Assembly (NCBI RefSeq): GCF_003583985.1
Contig: NZ_QXML01000001.1
Span: 744,001-808,000 of the forward strand
Direction of reading: 5' to 3'
Source of the DNA: Algoriphagus lacus
Lineage (GTDB): Bacteria > Bacteroidota > Bacteroidia > Cytophagales > Cyclobacteriaceae
Length of the DNA stretch: 64,000 nucleotides
Part shown: positions 25,850 to 34,215 of the stretch, piece after piece
Numbering within the stretch: the first letter of the stretch is position 1
Layout: every line of letters begins with the position of its first letter
Program-made: the position numbers and the translations under genes
The notes under the pieces: generated by a model
What the model saw: the letters and a program-made list of their open reading frames with translations, nothing else
Database searches by the model: none
Told to the model about the DNA's origin: nothing

Positions 25850-26827
25850 CTAGTTATGAGTAAGTTTTTGGACAATGTCTCTGACGATTGACTCTGCATG
25901 AATAATGCTGTTTTCAATAAAAAACTCCCGGGTGTTAAGTCCTCCGCAAACCACACCTGCCAAGTAAACTCCGGGCACATTGGATTCCTGATTGGTCTGA
26001 TTGTAACAGGGTTGCCGCTTTTCGTCAAGGCTCAACTCCACTCCGAGCTGATCCAGTAGCGAAAAATTAGGTTTATAACCTGTCATGGCCAATACCCAGT
26101 CATTGGGGATGATTGTTTCACCGTCTGGAGTTTCAAGGATTACCTCTTTTTCGCGGATTTCTTTCACCTTTGATCGGGTAAATGCTTTGATCGAACCTTC
26201 CTTAATTCGGTTCATGATGTCTGGACGAACCCAGTACTTGACGTTTTCGTCTACCTCGTCACCCAGCAAGACCATACTAACTTCGGCTCCTTTTCTCCAG
26301 GTTTCCAAAGCTGCATCTACAGCAGAATTTGCACCGCCAACCACCAACACTTTTTGATTGATAAACGGCCAGGGTTCCTTGTAATAATGAAGCACCTTTG
26401 GAAGGTTTTCACCCGGTACATTCATCAGGTTAGGTAGATCATAAAAGCCTGTAGCCAACACGATTTTTCGGGATCGGTATTGGCCCTTAGTAGTATTGAT
26501 CTCAAATAGGTCGACTTCTTTCTTAAGCGTTTGAACAGCCTCATACAGGTTGACTTTCAGTTTGAAATGAAAGAAAATCCTTCGATAGTATTCAAGGGCT
26601 TCGGTTCGAGTAGGTTTTGCCCCGACTGACATAAAGGGAATACCGGCCATTTCCAGTCGGTCTGAAGTGGAAAAAAAGGTCATGTTGACCGGATAGTTGT
26701 AGATGGAATTGGTCAGGGCACCTTTTTCCAGGATCAAGTAGTCCAATCCGTTATGTTGGGCTTCAATTCCACATGCAAGACCAATAGGCCCACCTCCAAT
26801 AATGATCAGATCAAAAATCTTTTCCAT
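25850..26827 (-). CDS. YpdA-family FAD-dependent disulfide reductase
   Basis: 325-residue pyridine-nucleotide flavoprotein. FAD site GGGPIGLACGIEAQ at the N-terminus, NADPH site GGANSAVDAALETWRKG near 167-183, C-terminal FAD contact VYLAGVV.GG. It lacks the CxxC of thioredoxin reductases; the overall pattern fits YpdA, the putative bacillithiol disulfide reductase. Probably keeps a low-molecular-weight thiol reduced in the cytoplasm. It is 6 nt downstream of the NRDE gene on the same strand. Confidence 0.87.
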   Translation of the reverse strand: MEKIFDLIIIGGGPIGLACGIEAQHNGLDYLILEKGALTNSIYNYPVNMTFFSTSDRLEMAGIPFMSVGAKPTRTEALEYYRRIFFHFKLKVNLYEAVQTLKKEVDLFEINTTKGQYRSRKIVLATGFYDLPNLMNVPGENLPKVLHYYKEPWPFINQKVLVVGGANSAVDAALETWRKGAEVSMVLLGDEVDENVKYWVRPDIMNRIKEGSIKAFTRSKVKEIREKEVILETPDGETIIPNDWVLAMTGYKPNFSLLDQLGVELSLDEKRQPCYNQTNQESNVPGVYLAGVVCGGLNTREFFIENSIIHAESIVRDIVQKLTHN

Positions 26828-26833
26828 GAATAA

Positions 26834-27598
26834 TTAATGTTTATAGGTTTGAAAGTGAATCCTTCTGTCTGTGTATTGGGATGGAGTCCATTGAAAAGTC
26901 CGCTCCCGGATGGTAGTTTCGCCTTTCTGGTTTTGAATGACTGCTGCTGCAGAAACAGTTCCATAGTTCGGTTCCATTCGGATCAATTGGGCCGAAAGTT
27001 TGATTTCCATCGCCTCAGTGGCGCCAGTTCTGGGCAGGATCTCATAGGGATGTGTTTCGCTTGATTTCAAAATTCCAAGCAGATTCACTTCATCAATTTC
27101 TGAAGCTAGGACATTCCTCAATTGACTTTTCGCCAACTCAACCTTAGGCCAAGGATCATTGATCAATCCATTGCTTAGTCCGTGAATCCCCGGTTGGATT
27201 TCCTGAATTTGGTCAGCATAATTGCTCAGGTAAAACAGCTTTTCTCCATCAGAAACCAAAAGATTAAATCCTTCATACCGTTCTTTTTCCATGAAAATAG
27301 TCTTCAAATAGACTTCGGGTGAAAAATCCCCCTCAAGGAAGTTCTGAACCAGTTTTCCCCTGCTGATTTCTCCTTTTCTGAGGCTATTGAAGTCCCTGTA
27401 ATTGGTAAGTAAGGCCCATTTTCCATCAGGAGTAAATCCCATCCAAGTACCTCCTCCTTTAAGGTCCTTGCCGGCTATTACTCCGTTCTCCCACCGGTGA
27501 AGTGCTGCAGTGGGACGGTCAAAAAATTCATCCCGGTTTGCACTGATGATCAGTGGGAACTCCTCGTGGGTTTTCCAGGAAAAAGCGACTAGACACAT
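26834..27598 (-). CDS. NRDE (TANGO2-like) family protein
   Basis: 254 residues beginning MCLVAF and carrying the name-giving ANRDE motif (about residues 21-25), then GGTWMGF and the LTNYR segment. TANGO2 relatives are linked to haem or lipid handling in eukaryotes; the bacterial role is not established. Cys2 at the N-terminus suggests an Ntn-hydrolase-like fold in which the initiator Met is removed, which is inference. It sits upstream of the YpdA-like gene with a 6-nt gap. Confidence 0.85.
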   Translation of the reverse strand: MCLVAFSWKTHEEFPLIISANRDEFFDRPTAALHRWENGVIAGKDLKGGGTWMGFTPDGKWALLTNYRDFNSLRKGEISRGKLVQNFLEGDFSPEVYLKTIFMEKERYEGFNLLVSDGEKLFYLSNYADQIQEIQPGIHGLSNGLINDPWPKVELAKSQLRNVLASEIDEVNLLGILKSSETHPYEILPRTGATEAMEIKLSAQLIRMEPNYGTVSAAAVIQNQKGETTIRERTFQWTPSQYTDRRIHFQTYKH

Positions 27599-27614
27599 AT
27601 TTTAAAGGTAAAGA

Positions 27615-27643
27615 AAAGGGGCTATTCAATAAACAGCCCCTTT
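27615..27643 (-). terminator. Intrinsic terminator of the old yellow enzyme gene
   Basis: Stem AAAGGGGCT / AGCCCCTTT; on the minus strand followed by TTCTTTACC. Confidence 0.8.
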
Positions 27644-27650
27644 GAGTGAA

Positions 27651-28760
27651 TTAACCAACTTTCGCTTCCTCGAGACTTGGGTAATCTGTAAAACCTTTTT
27701 CTCCTGGCGTATAGAAGGTAGTTGAGTCCCATTCAGTCAGAGGTGCATGATGGGCAAATCTTTCAGGCAGGTCAGGGTTGGAAATAAACGGTTTGCCAAA
27801 AGCGACAGCGTCAGCCAAGCCTTCCTTTATTACCTGATTCCCTTTTTCCTGGTCAAATCCATTGTTAATCACCAAAACGCCTTTGTAAATAGGACGATAC
27901 CGTTTTGCAATGTTTGGCTCAGCAAAAGGAATTTCACTTACATCGGTAAAAGGCTCCGAAAGGTGCAAGTAGGCAAGGTTGTACTCGTTCAGTTTATCAA
28001 TGATATAGTCAAATGTTGGGATGGTTTGCTCATCCAAGGTCATTCCAAAGACACCGTGAAGTGACGGATTCAATCTGACACCGATCCGGTTTTCAGGCAT
28101 TACTTCCTTTATCGCATCGATCACTTCAAATAAGATTCGAGCTCTGTTTTCAATGCTTCCACCATATTGGTCAGTTCGGTGATTGGAAGTCCCATTGAAA
28201 AACTGGTGAAATAAATAGCCGTTTGAAGAGTGGATTTCCACGCCGTCAAAGCCGGCTTCCATGGCGTTTTTGGCCCCATTTTTAAAATCAGCAATGGTCT
28301 GCTTAATTTCTTCCAAGGTCATTTCTTTGGCAGTGACCGTATCCTTGAATCCCTGAGGAGTGTAAGATTTTGAATTTGGATTGGTAGCAGAGGCTGAAAG
28401 TGGTAATTCTCCTCCATGAAAATCAGGATGGGACATTCTGCCCACATGCCATAGCTGTATAAATATATGTCCCCCTTCCTCATGGACTGCGTTTGTCACC
28501 CCTTTCCATGCTTCAGTTTGTGCCTGAGAATAAATTCCTGGAGTATTGATGTACCCAACGGCCATCGGAGAAACCTGGGAGCCTTCTGTGATAATTAAGC
28601 CAGCCGAAGCGCGCTGTCTATAATATTCTTCGTGAAGTTCAAAAACTTTGTTTTCTGGATTTGCGGCACGGCTCCTAGTCATGGGGGCCATCCAAACTCG
28701 ATTCTTAAGGGACAAATCTCCTACTTGAATAGGCTTCAAAAGCGGCTGTGTGTTATTCAT
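27651..28760 (-). CDS. Alkene reductase, old yellow enzyme family
   Basis: 369-residue FMN TIM barrel that reduces activated C=C bonds (enones, maleimides, nitro-compounds) with NAD(P)H, like E. coli NemA. FMN and substrate motifs: APMTRSRA near 25, QLWHVGRMSHPDF near 100, HSSNGYLFHQFFNGTSNHRTDQYGGS near 178-204, and GVRLNPS. Divergent from the SDR gene at 28872, with a 111-nt shared upstream region containing a short TGTATATACA palindrome (28794-28803) that might be an operator. Confidence 0.92.
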   Translation of the reverse strand: MNNTQPLLKPIQVGDLSLKNRVWMAPMTRSRAANPENKVFELHEEYYRQRASAGLIITEGSQVSPMAVGYINTPGIYSQAQTEAWKGVTNAVHEEGGHIFIQLWHVGRMSHPDFHGGELPLSASATNPNSKSYTPQGFKDTVTAKEMTLEEIKQTIADFKNGAKNAMEAGFDGVEIHSSNGYLFHQFFNGTSNHRTDQYGGSIENRARILFEVIDAIKEVMPENRIGVRLNPSLHGVFGMTLDEQTIPTFDYIIDKLNEYNLAYLHLSEPFTDVSEIPFAEPNIAKRYRPIYKGVLVINNGFDQEKGNQVIKEGLADAVAFGKPFISNPDLPERFAHHAPLTEWDSTTFYTPGEKGFTDYPSLEEAKVG

Positions 28761-28871
28761 AAATAATGTTGGTTTTTATTATTCTTATTACGTGTATATA
28801 CAACTAATTTAGTTTTGGGATAGTTCAGAAAGAAAAAAAATTTATCTTCCATCCTGACTCAGTTAAAAACA

Positions 28872-29672
28872 ATGGACCCAACACTGATTTTGATTACCGG
28901 TGCCGGCAGCGGCATTGGATTAAATTTGGCAGATGCGCTTTCACAAAAGGAAATTCCGCTGTTATTGATTGACATCAACATTACTGGCCTTTTGGAGAAA
29001 TTTAAGAGCCGCCCATCAGTACAAGTCCTTTCAGGAGATGTTTCAAAGGCTGAAACCTGGTTTCAGGCAATTGAAATCGCCAAAAACTTGGGATTACCCA
29101 TTTCTCACTTAATCAATTCAGCAGGAGTCATCCGTCCGGGTTTTGTGACTGATTACCAGTTAAGTGACATTGATTTTCATCTGGATGTGAATGCCAAAGG
29201 AACTATGCTGGGTACCACTATCATTGGAAAAGAAATGAAGGGCCAAGAGTTTGGGCACATTATCAATATTGCATCACTTGCTGGAATAGCGCCAGTTTCG
29301 GGCTTGAGTTTGTATACCGCTTCCAAATTTGCTGTGAGAGGATTCTCTTTGGCGGTGGCTGCCGAGTTCCTGGGGCATGGAGTTGATGTTTCAGTTGTTT
29401 GTCCCGATTTGGTAGATACGCCCATGCTGACTACCCAATTGGATTTTCCGGAGGAGTCCAAACTTACTTTTAGTGGATCGGAAAAAGTGCTTCAACCCAA
29501 GGACATTACAAAGGTGATTTTGGAATTGATGCAAAAGCCAAAAGTCCAAGTTTGTATTCCCGAGACTAGAGGATTCCTTGCAAAAATCGCCGGCGCCTGG
29601 CCAAAAATCGGAGAACTTTTTCGCGATTCACTTGAGTCCAAAGGGAGAAGAGCTATTCAAAAAATCAAGTAA
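28872..29672 (+). CDS. SDR family NAD(P)-dependent oxidoreductase
   Basis: 266 residues with a Rossmann TGxxxGIG cofactor loop (TGAGSGIG near 8-15), NSAG strand, catalytic Ser in IASLAG, and YTASK (Tyr/Lys) near 155-159. Substrate not predictable. Divergently placed from the old yellow enzyme. Confidence 0.88.
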   Translation: MDPTLILITGAGSGIGLNLADALSQKEIPLLLIDINITGLLEKFKSRPSVQVLSGDVSKAETWFQAIEIAKNLGLPISHLINSAGVIRPGFVTDYQLSDIDFHLDVNAKGTMLGTTIIGKEMKGQEFGHIINIASLAGIAPVSGLSLYTASKFAVRGFSLAVAAEFLGHGVDVSVVCPDLVDTPMLTTQLDFPEESKLTFSGSEKVLQPKDITKVILELMQKPKVQVCIPETRGFLAKIAGAWPKIGELFRDSLESKGRRAIQKIK

Positions 29673-29704
29673 AAACCAGTAAATCAAGCCTTAACATTTT
29701 TTAA

Positions 29705-29775
29705 TACGATAATTGTCGTACTTTTTTTTGAAATTACGATACACTTCGTATAACTTTGGTACGAAAGCTATCGTA
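29705..29775. promoter_or_regulatory. Three BlaI-type operator dyads over the blaI promoter
   Basis: Three exact copies of TACGA-N6-TCGTA at 29705-29720, 29735-29750 and 29760-29775, with unrelated 6-nt centres. The promoter TTG (29728-29730), 20-nt spacer, TAACTTTG (29751-29758) is threaded between them: site 2 fills the spacer and site 3 covers the predicted transcription start. The arrangement implies direct autorepression by the BlaI-type regulator that follows. Confidence 0.8.
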
Positions 29776-29784
29776 AATATCGCC

Positions 29785-30153
29785 ATGAGCAAACCAACTG
29801 AAGCAGAATTAGAGATTTTGTCCCTCCTATGGGAGATGAAAGAAGCCAGCGTGCGGCAAATTCATGAACGCCTGGCCGAGACTAAGGACACGGGCTATAC
29901 CACTACCCTAAAGATCATGCAAATCATGCATGCCAAAGGAATGGTTACCCGGGATGAAGAGAACCGAACTCATATCTATAGACCGGCTATTAAGCAAGGC
30001 GAAACGCAGCAGTCCTTAGTGAAAAACCTCATGGCAACCGCTTTTGGAGGTTCGGCAAAGTCACTGGTGATGCAAGCTTTGGGACAGGAAAATCCCTCAA
30101 AGGCGGAAATAGAGGAGATTAGAGCATTTCTTGACCAACTGGAAAACAACTGA
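29785..30153 (+). CDS. BlaI/MecI/CopY-family transcriptional repressor
   Basis: 122-residue winged-helix repressor (PTEAELEILSLLWEMKEASVRQIHERL, then TGYTTTLKIMQIMHAKGMV) with a C-terminal dimerisation tail. In the BlaI/BlaR1 paradigm it represses its own operon until the membrane partner triggers its cleavage. The start is ATG 29785 because the longer frame would run through the operators and promoter. It is followed 2 nt later by the M56 partner. No beta-lactamase gene is nearby, so the trigger and regulon are unknown. Confidence 0.9.
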   Translation: MSKPTEAELEILSLLWEMKEASVRQIHERLAETKDTGYTTTLKIMQIMHAKGMVTRDEENRTHIYRPAIKQGETQQSLVKNLMATAFGGSAKSLVMQALGQENPSKAEIEEIRAFLDQLENN

Positions 30154-30155
30154 CC

Positions 30156-32078
30156 ATGAGACTTTTAAATGATTGGATACCGGATAGCCTGCTCCAGGCA
30201 TTAGGCTGGACATTAGTCCACTCCCTTTGGCAACTCGTTTTGATAGCTGCCATCCTTTGGGGAGTTTTGAAATTGGCTCATCGGTCTGCTCCAGGTGTAA
30301 AATACACCATTGCGGTAGGTGCATTATTTCTTGCAATTTTCGCGGGGGTGGGCACATTCGTATATGAATTCAATGCCATAGAAACCCGTCCGGTTTTTTC
30401 CACAAGCGATTTCCAGATTTTATATACAGATCCCTCCATTTCCTCAACTGAGGTTGGATTAGACGCCGCAATGGTCAAAACAACTTGGTGGATCAATCAG
30501 AATATTCCCCTCTTGGTAAACGCTTGGTTTTTAGGTTCCCTTTTGTTTTTGTTTCGATTGGTAAACAGCCTTTCTGAAATCAGAAGCCTTCGAAAATCTT
30601 CAACTCCGGTTTCTGATTTTCAACTCCAAAAAATCGCCTACCGATTGGTTGGGAAAATGGGGCTCAAAATTGATGTCCAGTTGAGAATCAGTCGTTATGG
30701 GATTTCCCCATTGACCTTTGGCACATTCAAACCAATTATTCTTTTGCCAGCAGGATTGATTTTTCACCTGTCTCCAGTACAGTTGGAAGCAATTATTGCC
30801 CACGAACTCGCCCATGTCAAGCGGAATGATTACCTCATCAACTTGGTACTTTCGGGACTTGAAGTGATTTTCTTTTATCATCCTTGCTACTGGTGGATGA
30901 ACCAAACCGTAAAAGAACTTCGTGAAAATGCCGCTGATGACTTGGCAATTAAGGCAGGAATCGAGCCCAAAAACCTGGCAACTGGTCTTGCGGAGGTTCT
31001 CAATTTTGCAAAGCAAAACCCACCGGAACTGGCCCTCGCGGCAAGTAAAAAAAGAAACCCGACGCTTCAGCGCATCAAGCGAATCTTGGGTTACCCCGCT
31101 CAAAACTATCCACAAAACCCTATTATTTCTATCCCTATGATGTTCACACTTATGCTCAGCTTGGGTCTATTGGCCAATGGGCAACAAAATGCTCCCAAGG
31201 CAGTATCAACCCCGGAATCCATCATTCCGATGACAGAATCCATACCTACCCCTATGGATACCTTGACCAAGAAGAAATATACCGGTCCTAATGAGAAGGG
31301 ATTTTATCACTTCGGGGAACATGTCATAGTCTTCTCCGATGGAGAAAATTCATACCGAATTTCAGAGGACACCCTTTTCTCAGGGAATGATACCATTATC
31401 CTGAGCGGTAAAACCAAGTTGGCGCTTGATCAATTTCGAAGTGTCGGTATGCCAAACGTACCAAACTTGGATATCCCGATGCCTCCCGTATTCCCTGAGG
31501 AATTCGAGATGGCCCCTGTCCCTGAATTTAATCTTGAATTTCCTCCGATGGAATTTGAGGCCCTCGCAATGATTCCAATGGAGCCCATGCCTTCGATGCC
31601 TCCAATGCCTCCGATGGGATTTGAATTTGACGGGCCCAATTCTTTTCAGTTTTTCTTCTCCGATACCTTAAAAATGACCACCGAGGAAAAAGAAAAATTA
31701 GCAAAAGACATGGCTAAAAAGTCAGATGAGTGGTCAAAAATCGTCGAAGAACAGGCTAAAGAATTTGCAAAACGATCCGAAGAATGGGCGGCCAAATGGA
31801 AGGAAGGAGAGCCTGAGCGAGAGGCTAAGATGGAAGCTTGGAAGAAGGAGTTTGAACCAAAAATGAAGGAGTTTGAGCTGAAAATGAAGGAATGGCAAGC
31901 GGCTCAGGAGCCAAAAATGAAGGAATTTGAACTCAAAATGAAAGAGTGGGAAGCTGCTCAAAAACCAAAAATGGAAGAGTTTCAGAAAAAAATGGAAGTT
32001 TGGCAAAAAGAGCATGAAGCCAAGCTTGAGGAGTTTCAAAAGCTGCTTCGGGAGGAACTCAAAAAAGATGAAAACTGA
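30156..32078 (+). CDS. M56 (BlaR1-like) membrane metallopeptidase with long helical C-terminal tail
   Basis: 640 residues. Membrane helices lie near 12-41, 50-70, 108-130 and 325-347, with the zinc protease motif HELAHVKRNDY at His216-His220 on the cytoplasmic side. The usual penicillin-sensor domain of BlaR1 is absent. Instead the exported part has a Met/Pro-rich segment (about 430-495) and then a charged region ending in an 18-residue repeat: copies start at 550, 568, 586, 604 and (partial) 622, each with a KMxEF/KMxxW pattern. Eighteen residues equal five alpha-helical turns, so a rigid single helix is likely. Partner of the BlaI-type repressor upstream. Confidence 0.88.
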   Translation: MRLLNDWIPDSLLQALGWTLVHSLWQLVLIAAILWGVLKLAHRSAPGVKYTIAVGALFLAIFAGVGTFVYEFNAIETRPVFSTSDFQILYTDPSISSTEVGLDAAMVKTTWWINQNIPLLVNAWFLGSLLFLFRLVNSLSEIRSLRKSSTPVSDFQLQKIAYRLVGKMGLKIDVQLRISRYGISPLTFGTFKPIILLPAGLIFHLSPVQLEAIIAHELAHVKRNDYLINLVLSGLEVIFFYHPCYWWMNQTVKELRENAADDLAIKAGIEPKNLATGLAEVLNFAKQNPPELALAASKKRNPTLQRIKRILGYPAQNYPQNPIISIPMMFTLMLSLGLLANGQQNAPKAVSTPESIIPMTESIPTPMDTLTKKKYTGPNEKGFYHFGEHVIVFSDGENSYRISEDTLFSGNDTIILSGKTKLALDQFRSVGMPNVPNLDIPMPPVFPEEFEMAPVPEFNLEFPPMEFEALAMIPMEPMPSMPPMPPMGFEFDGPNSFQFFFSDTLKMTTEEKEKLAKDMAKKSDEWSKIVEEQAKEFAKRSEEWAAKWKEGEPEREAKMEAWKKEFEPKMKEFELKMKEWQAAQEPKMKEFELKMKEWEAAQKPKMEEFQKKMEVWQKEHEAKLEEFQKLLREELKKDEN

Positions 32079-32102
32079 TCATTAATTGTGTGTTGATGCT
32101 TC

Positions 32103-32136
32103 AAAAAGACCTGTCCAATTGGGCAGGTTTTTTTGT
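32103..32136 (+). terminator. Intrinsic terminator of the blaI-M56 operon
   Basis: Stem ACCTGTCC / GGGCAGGT with loop AATT and a following TTTTTTT run. Confidence 0.82.
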
Positions 32137-32140
32137 GTCC

Positions 32141-32202
32141 GCCCGGGAAAATCCCCCACTTTTTGGATAGTGTTTCAAATTCCCGGGAAAATCTCCCACT
32201 TT
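32141..32202. repeat. Direct repeat pair, 40-bp period, with reversed MraZ half-sites
   Basis: CCCGGGAAAATC(C/T)CCCACTTT occurs from 32142 and again from 32182. Read on the minus strand each holds one GTGGG motif (GTGGGG at 32159-32154, GTGGGA at 32199-32194), the MraZ recognition core, exactly 40 bp apart and opposite in direction to the main MraZ box. Confidence 0.6.
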
Positions 32203-32393
32203 CTGCTCAAGCAAAATTTTTCAGGTTGCTCATGTCTCTTTTTCAATAATAAAATCTTCGATTCTGGCCCATTTTGGGCTTTTTTAAAATCAAACTTCCT
32301 GCTTTCTAAGACGCTGAATATCAGTAAAATTTTCTACGAAATTTTCTTGAAAATATTGGCTTGGATGAAACTTTTGGCTACTTTTAATCAAAA

Positions 32394-32429
32394 GTGGGAA
32401 AAAGTGGGGCAAAGTGGTAAAATGTGTAA
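32394..32429 (+). promoter_or_regulatory. MraZ box: four direct repeats at 10-bp spacing
   Basis: GTGGGA (32394), GTGGGG (32404), GTGGTA (32414) and GTGTAA (32424), each followed by 4 nt. This is the known pattern for autoregulation by MraZ, which binds tandem GTGGG-N5 repeats as a ring. The last two copies are degenerate. The block sits over the -33 region of the mraZ promoter. Confidence 0.85.
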
Positions 32430-32439
32430 GTCATTTTAT

Positions 32440-32447
32440 TACTTTTG
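32440..32447 (+). promoter_or_regulatory. -7 box of the mraZ/dcw promoter
   Basis: TACTTTTG fits TAnnTTTG, 36 nt before the mraZ ATG and 10 nt after the MraZ box. Confidence 0.6.
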
Positions 32448-32483
32448 TTTTTACCAAAAACTCTACCTGATAGAAGTTAGCAT

Positions 32484-32918
32484 ATGTTCAACAGTCAATA
32501 CGATAGCAAGCTGGATCCCAAAGGGCGTCTGGTATTGCCTGCCAAAATTAAGGCGGCAATTCCGGAGGCTAATGGGGTATCTCTCATGCTCCGCATGGCT
32601 GAAGACAAATGCCTTGCACTCTATCCCATGGTGGAGTACAAAAAGCTGGAGAGTCAGATCAAGTCCCTCAACATCAATAATCCCGAGCAGCGAATGCTGC
32701 AGCGATCTTTTTTCAATTCCATCGTCGAGGTGGAATTGGATAGTACCGGGCGCTTTCTGATTCCTAAGCTTTATCAAACCTATGCCAGTCTGGATAAGGA
32801 TGTAGTTGTCGTTGGCATGGGCACTCGAATCGAACTCTGGAATCCTGACAATTACCTCAAAAACATCATTGTAGATCCGGCGGACTTGTCTGGCCTGATG
32901 GAAAAGTATCTCTCCTAA
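32484..32918 (+). CDS. mraZ: Transcriptional regulator MraZ
   Basis: 144 residues with two AbrB-like beta-barrel halves: DSKGRLVLPAKIKAA-type motif near 9-24 (here DPKGRLVLPAKI) and DSTGRFLIPK near 85-94, the pseudo-repeat that defines MraZ. Forms a ring that binds GTGGG repeats and represses the division and cell wall cluster. First gene of the dcw cluster; the MraZ box lies 55-90 nt upstream. Confidence 0.96.
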   Translation: MFNSQYDSKLDPKGRLVLPAKIKAAIPEANGVSLMLRMAEDKCLALYPMVEYKKLESQIKSLNINNPEQRMLQRSFFNSIVEVELDSTGRFLIPKLYQTYASLDKDVVVVGMGTRIELWNPDNYLKNIIVDPADLSGLMEKYLS

Positions 32919-32923
32919 GCGCT

Positions 32924-33835
32924 ATGACTGAGTCTGTTTATCATATCCCAGTGATGCTCGCCCAATGCACTGAAGGCTTGGCTATTGATCCCAATGGGAT
33001 TTATGTAGACGTGACTTTTGGGGGAGGTGGGCATTCCAGGGAGATTTTGAAGCATCTCGATAAAGGTCATTTGTATGGATTTGATCAGGATGAAGATGCG
33101 CTTGCCAATGCTCCTCAGGATGACCGCTTCACTTTTGTGCAGGCCAATTTCCGGGACATCAAACGCTATCTCAGGCTTTACGGGGTCAAGAAGGTAGATG
33201 GGATATTGGCAGACTTGGGGATTTCATCCCATCAGATCGATGAACCTGGGAGAGGTTTTTCTACCCGATTCAGTGGAACTCTCGATATGAGGATGAATCA
33301 ATCTGCTGAGATAAGCGCCAAAGAGGTCTTGAATACCTACGACGAAGGAAAGCTTCATAAGATTCTTGGAATCTACGGGGAAGTAAAAAATGCCAAGACT
33401 CTGGCGCAGTCAATTGTAGCTGAGCGGGCACAACGGCCATTTGAGACGACTGAGGGGTTCACAGCATTTCTGAAAAAATTTGCCCCGCGTGGCAAAGATT
33501 TCAAATACTACGCTCAGGTCTTTCAGGCATTGAGAATAGAAGTGAACGATGAAATGGGCGCATTGGAAGAGATGCTCCTGAGTGCCGTGGATTTGCTGAA
33601 ACCGGAAGGAAGATTGGTTGTGATGAGCTACCACAGTCTGGAAGATCGGTTGGTCAAAAACCTCATGCTGAAAGGAAAATTCCAAGGCGAGGTTGAGAAG
33701 GATTTCTACGGGAATCTGATTCGGCCTTTGGAGCCTTTGACCAGAGGGGCAATCGTAGCGGATGAGGCAGAAGTCGCTGCTAATCCGCGTGCAAGAAGTG
33801 CCAAGTTGAGAATTGCTAAAAAAGTAGGGAAATGA
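32924..33835 (+). CDS. rsmH: 16S rRNA (cytosine-1402-N4) methyltransferase
   Basis: 303 residues (also called mraW). Adds N4-methyl to C1402 in the ribosomal P site using SAM. Conserved opening HIPVMLAQCTEGL, motif I YVDVTFGGGGHSREIL, the GISSHQID and GRGFSTRFSGTLDMRMN segments, and the C-terminal PLTRGA...NPRARSAKLRIA. Five nucleotides after mraZ, and overlapping ftsL by 4 nt (ATGA). Confidence 0.97.
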   Translation: MTESVYHIPVMLAQCTEGLAIDPNGIYVDVTFGGGGHSREILKHLDKGHLYGFDQDEDALANAPQDDRFTFVQANFRDIKRYLRLYGVKKVDGILADLGISSHQIDEPGRGFSTRFSGTLDMRMNQSAEISAKEVLNTYDEGKLHKILGIYGEVKNAKTLAQSIVAERAQRPFETTEGFTAFLKKFAPRGKDFKYYAQVFQALRIEVNDEMGALEEMLLSAVDLLKPEGRLVVMSYHSLEDRLVKNLMLKGKFQGEVEKDFYGNLIRPLEPLTRGAIVADEAEVAANPRARSAKLRIAKKVGK

Positions 33836-34215
33836 GTCAGAACACCTTTAAGAAAAAGCTAAAGGCCGGAAACGCTCCAAAGGGAGGTTCCGGAAAGACC
33901 ATTTTTACCTGGATGGAAGAAAAGCTCGATGTCAAAGGGATCCTCGGTGAAGGCGTTCCGGTTCAGCTGGTGCCTCCGGTGGGATTCTTGGTCATACTTG
34001 CGCTGATCTACATCTACAGCAACCACCGGGCAGAAAGTATGACCCGGAAAATCGAAAAAGCTCAACAGGAAGTGGAAGACCTCCGTGCGGATGTCACCAC
34101 TCTGGAAGCAGAATATATGCAAAGCAGCATGCAGTCCGAAGTGGCTAAGCGTGTGGCCAAGCTTGAAATCTATGAATTGAACCAGCCACCGATCAAAATC
34201 GAGGTAGAAAAGTGA
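33832..34215 (+). CDS. ftsL: FtsL-like cell division protein
   Basis: 127 residues: a cytoplasmic basic N-terminus, one membrane helix (about 42-62, VPPVGFLVILALIYIYS), then a coiled coil (about 65-110), the layout of FtsL, which joins FtsB and FtsQ to activate the FtsWI synthase. Sequence identity across FtsL proteins is low, so the call rests on position between rsmH and ftsI and on topology. Overlaps both neighbours by 4 nt. Confidence 0.82.
   Translation: MSQNTFKKKLKAGNAPKGGSGKTIFTWMEEKLDVKGILGEGVPVQLVPPVGFLVILALIYIYSNHRAESMTRKIEKAQQEVEDLRADVTTLEAEYMQSSMQSEVAKRVAKLEIYELNQPPIKIEVEK

Larger units (their letters stand above)
32079..32483 (+). other. 405-bp intergenic region before the dcw cluster
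   Basis: Contains the terminator of the M56 gene, a 21-bp direct repeat at exactly 40-bp spacing, about 180 bp without recognised features, the MraZ box and the mraZ promoter. No open reading frame in it looks coding. Confidence 0.7.
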
